Below, one piece after another: positions 6,125-7,943 of a stretch of DNA of 7,943 bases (within the stretch, counting starts at the first letter, position 1; each line of letters starts with the position of its first letter). Source of the DNA: a bacterium (GTDB lineage: Bacteria > Blakebacterota > Blakebacteria > Blakebacterales > Blakebacteraceae); the NCBI GenBank assembly GCA_025774615.1, contig JALGVQ010000133.1:1-7943 (forward strand), given 5' to 3'. A model generated the notes under the pieces. It made no database searches. It saw nothing but the letters and a program-made list of their open reading frames with translations, and had not been told where the DNA came from. The position numbers were made by a program, and so were the translations under genes.

Positions 6125-7943
6125 CTACTCGTCGCGAAGTGCACTCAACGGATCCTGGCGGGAAACCCGTAACGCTGGCAGGTAATTGGCCAGTAGAGCC
6201 ACCAGCACCAGCAGAATGGTCATACCGATAATCGGGATCGGTTCGAAAGCGGTGACACCGAACATAGTTGAGGCGAGTCCTACCCCCATCCCGATAGCGC
6301 CGAACAATCCGAGCAGCATCCCGATCCCAACCAGTAGCATTCCCTGTCTGATAATCAGTGTGATCACACGTGACGGGACGGCTCCGAGCGCGATCCTTAT
6401 CCCCATCTCGCGAGTTCGTTCGGTGACTGAGTACGACATGACACCGTACACGCCCAACATTGCCAGGATGAGTGCGAGGATTGCAAAAACGCTCAGCAGT
6501 CTGGTGAAGCTCAGTTCCGCCCACGTGGATTCGGCAACGATATTTTCCAGGGGGCGGAGTTCGCCAAGTGGTAAAGTTGAATCGAGCGCCCAGATCGTTT
6601 CCCGTACGGCTGGGATCAGGGCATGAGGATCTGTGAGTGTCTTCATCACGATCCACATTTCACCAAATCCTCGATTGGCGTACGGGATGTAAAATCCTTC
6701 CCGAATATTGCGGTCGAGACCATGGTGACGGACGCCACCCACGACCCCCACGATCTCCATTGGAGTTGCTCCTTGTTCGATTCGGCCAAGTGCTATCTTC
6801 TTGCCGATCGGATTGGTATCAGGCCAGTATTTCTCTGCCACGGCTTGATTGATAATGACGACATCTCCGCCTGCCAGATTCTCCAACTCATTGAACAGCC
6901 GTCCCTGAATGAGCGGGATCTCCATCGTCTCAAAATAGTGACCGTATGCCAGGCGGATATTTCCCGGCGGGAGTGGTTTGGAAGGATCGACCGGGAACTC
7001 CTCGACCGAATAGCTGTCGCCCCAGGTCAATCCCAGCATCGGAAGGATAAAAACTGCCCCAGCTGAAGCAATACCCGGAACTGCTTCCAGGTTTGCAATA
7101 GCTTGACGGTAGAATAGTGCACGCTGAACCTCATCAGGATACTGAATCCCGGGAAGATCGAGATGCACAACCAGCGCATTTTGTGGTGTGAAACCGGGGC
7201 TAACCGCCTGCAATCGTTGATATCCCTGGATTAATAATCCGGCACCCACCAGAAGCGTAAGTGACACGGCTACCTCGCCTATTATAAGGATGTTCCTGAG
7301 TCTGTGTCGCGATCTACCAGCACTCCGTGCTCCACCCTCCTTCAATATCCCGGTCAGATCAGTCCTACGCATCTGGAAGGCCGGTGCCATCCCGAATATC
7401 AGACTGGTGAGGATGGAGACCAGGAAGAGGACGAGAATGACGAAACCATCAATGGTGACATCCATCCAGATCGGAATGGCCATTGGAATGGATGTAAGTG
7501 TGAGGTCGAGACCTATCTTCCCTAACAAGAGCCCCAGCATTCCACCACAGAGTCCGAGGAGCAGGCTTTCGGTCAGAAGCTGGCGCAGCAGCCTTACTCC
7601 GCCAGCCCCAAGTGCCCGTCTGATAGCTATCTCGCGGGCTCTTCCCGTGGCCCGTGCAAGTAGCAGATTGGCGACATTGGCGCAGGCTACCAGCAATACA
7701 AACACTCCCGCCGCCAGGAGGATTAGGAACGTTGACCGGAAGCCATCCCTGACGAATTCTGTCAGGAACTCCATCCGGATTCCGTGATCGTTGAAAAACT
7801 CAGGATAAGTTTCCCGGAGTCCCTGAATTATCCCTTCGAAATCCTCAAGCGCCTGGTCAAGAGAAACGCCATCCTTCAGGCGACCGATCGCCTGTAGGCT
7901 GTGCTCGCCCCTGTCCTCCAACCCAAAGTATCGACTCATTGGT
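6125..7943 (-). CDS. ADOP/MacB-type ABC transporter permease (5' end outside window)
   Basis: The frame runs through the right edge (a CCA codon precedes the first in-window ATG at 7939), so that ATG is probably internal. The N-terminal prefix domain, first helix and most of the first extracytoplasmic domain are missing from view. From the ATG at 7939, 604 residues are visible. They are the end of the first extracytoplasmic domain, an FtsX block (helices near 70-94, 121-145 and 163-187) with the coupling loop GRAREIAIRRALGAGGVR, and a second-half helix near 216-238. A complete second extracytoplasmic domain spans about 239-476 and includes YGHYFETMEIPLIQGR, EKYWPDTNPIGKKI and MEIVGVVGGVRHHGL. 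The final FtsX block follows (helices near 477-500, 529-553 and 570-591; loop TEMGIRIALG-like, REMGIRIALGAV), ending in the canonical DPLSALRDE. It is the intact comparator for the middle permease. No ATPase adjoins it. Substrate unknown. Confidence 0.92.
   Translation of the reverse strand, partial: PMSRYFGLEDRGEHSLQAIGRLKDGVSLDQALEDFEGIIQGLRETYPEFFNDHGIRMEFLTEFVRDGFRSTFLILLAAGVFVLLVACANVANLLLARATGRAREIAIRRALGAGGVRLLRQLLTESLLLGLCGGMLGLLLGKIGLDLTLTSIPMAIPIWMDVTIDGFVILVLFLVSILTSLIFGMAPAFQMRRTDLTGILKEGGARSAGRSRHRLRNILIIGEVAVSLTLLVGAGLLIQGYQRLQAVSPGFTPQNALVVHLDLPGIQYPDEVQRALFYRQAIANLEAVPGIASAGAVFILPMLGLTWGDSYSVEEFPVDPSKPLPPGNIRLAYGHYFETMEIPLIQGRLFNELENLAGGDVVIINQAVAEKYWPDTNPIGKKIALGRIEQGATPMEIVGVVGGVRHHGLDRNIREGFYIPYANRGFGEMWIVMKTLTDPHALIPAVRETIWALDSTLPLGELRPLENIVAESTWAELSFTRLLSVFAILALILAMLGVYGVMSYSVTERTREMGIRIALGAVPSRVITLIIRQGMLLVGIGMLLGLFGAIGMGVGLASTMFGVTAFEPIPIIGMTILLVLVALLANYLPALRVSRQDPLSALRDE

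Noticed and set aside
6039-6656. A 205-residue minus-strand reading frame rich in R, D, T and G
   Set aside because: It overlaps the permease at 6125 in another frame, has low-complexity composition and no domain, and is a shadow frame.

Overview
The window looks like a chromosomal stretch from a Gram-negative-type bacterium rich in 'acidobacterial duplicated orphan permease' (ADOP) genes, meaning large MacB/FtsX-type permeases with two permease halves in one chain and no ATPase beside them. Acidobacteriota, Gemmatimonadota or a related environmental lineage would fit. That placement rests on the permease family, the moderately high GC content and the clear Shine-Dalgarno sites; nothing here fixes a genus. 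There are no RNA genes, insertion sequences or CRISPR arrays that I can see.

Layout. (1) Positions 1-1049, plus strand: the C-terminal half of one ADOP permease, cut by the left window edge. (2) A 67-base convergent gap. (3) Positions 1117-6016, minus strand: a compact unit that reads, in transcription order, a promoter/operator region (about 5980-6035), a small XRE-type helix-turn-helix regulator, a four-helix membrane protein, a full-topology ADOP permease with an internal in-frame loss of one extracytoplasmic domain, and an exported SxxK serine hydrolase. (4) Positions 6125-7943, minus strand: a third ADOP permease, complete at its C-terminus and cut by the right window edge. It is separated from the regulator by an AT-rich spacer of about 125 bases.

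How the genes may work together. The regulator stop and membrane-protein start are 1 base apart. The permease stop and hydrolase start are 4 bases apart, and the hydrolase ribosome binding site lies inside the permease's last codons. Only the 117-base gap between membrane protein and permease is large enough for a second promoter. The simplest reading is one operon controlled by an autoregulating XRE repressor through an 8+8 bp palindrome that covers the two possible regulator start codons. What the permease and hydrolase act on cannot be told from sequence.

The most notable signals are the loss of about 135 residues from the second extracytoplasmic domain of the middle permease (junction near residue 600, about position 3365), measured against the sibling permease in the same window, and the XRE/membrane-protein pair that sits between two ADOP genes, where a PadR-type regulator would be the usual companion.
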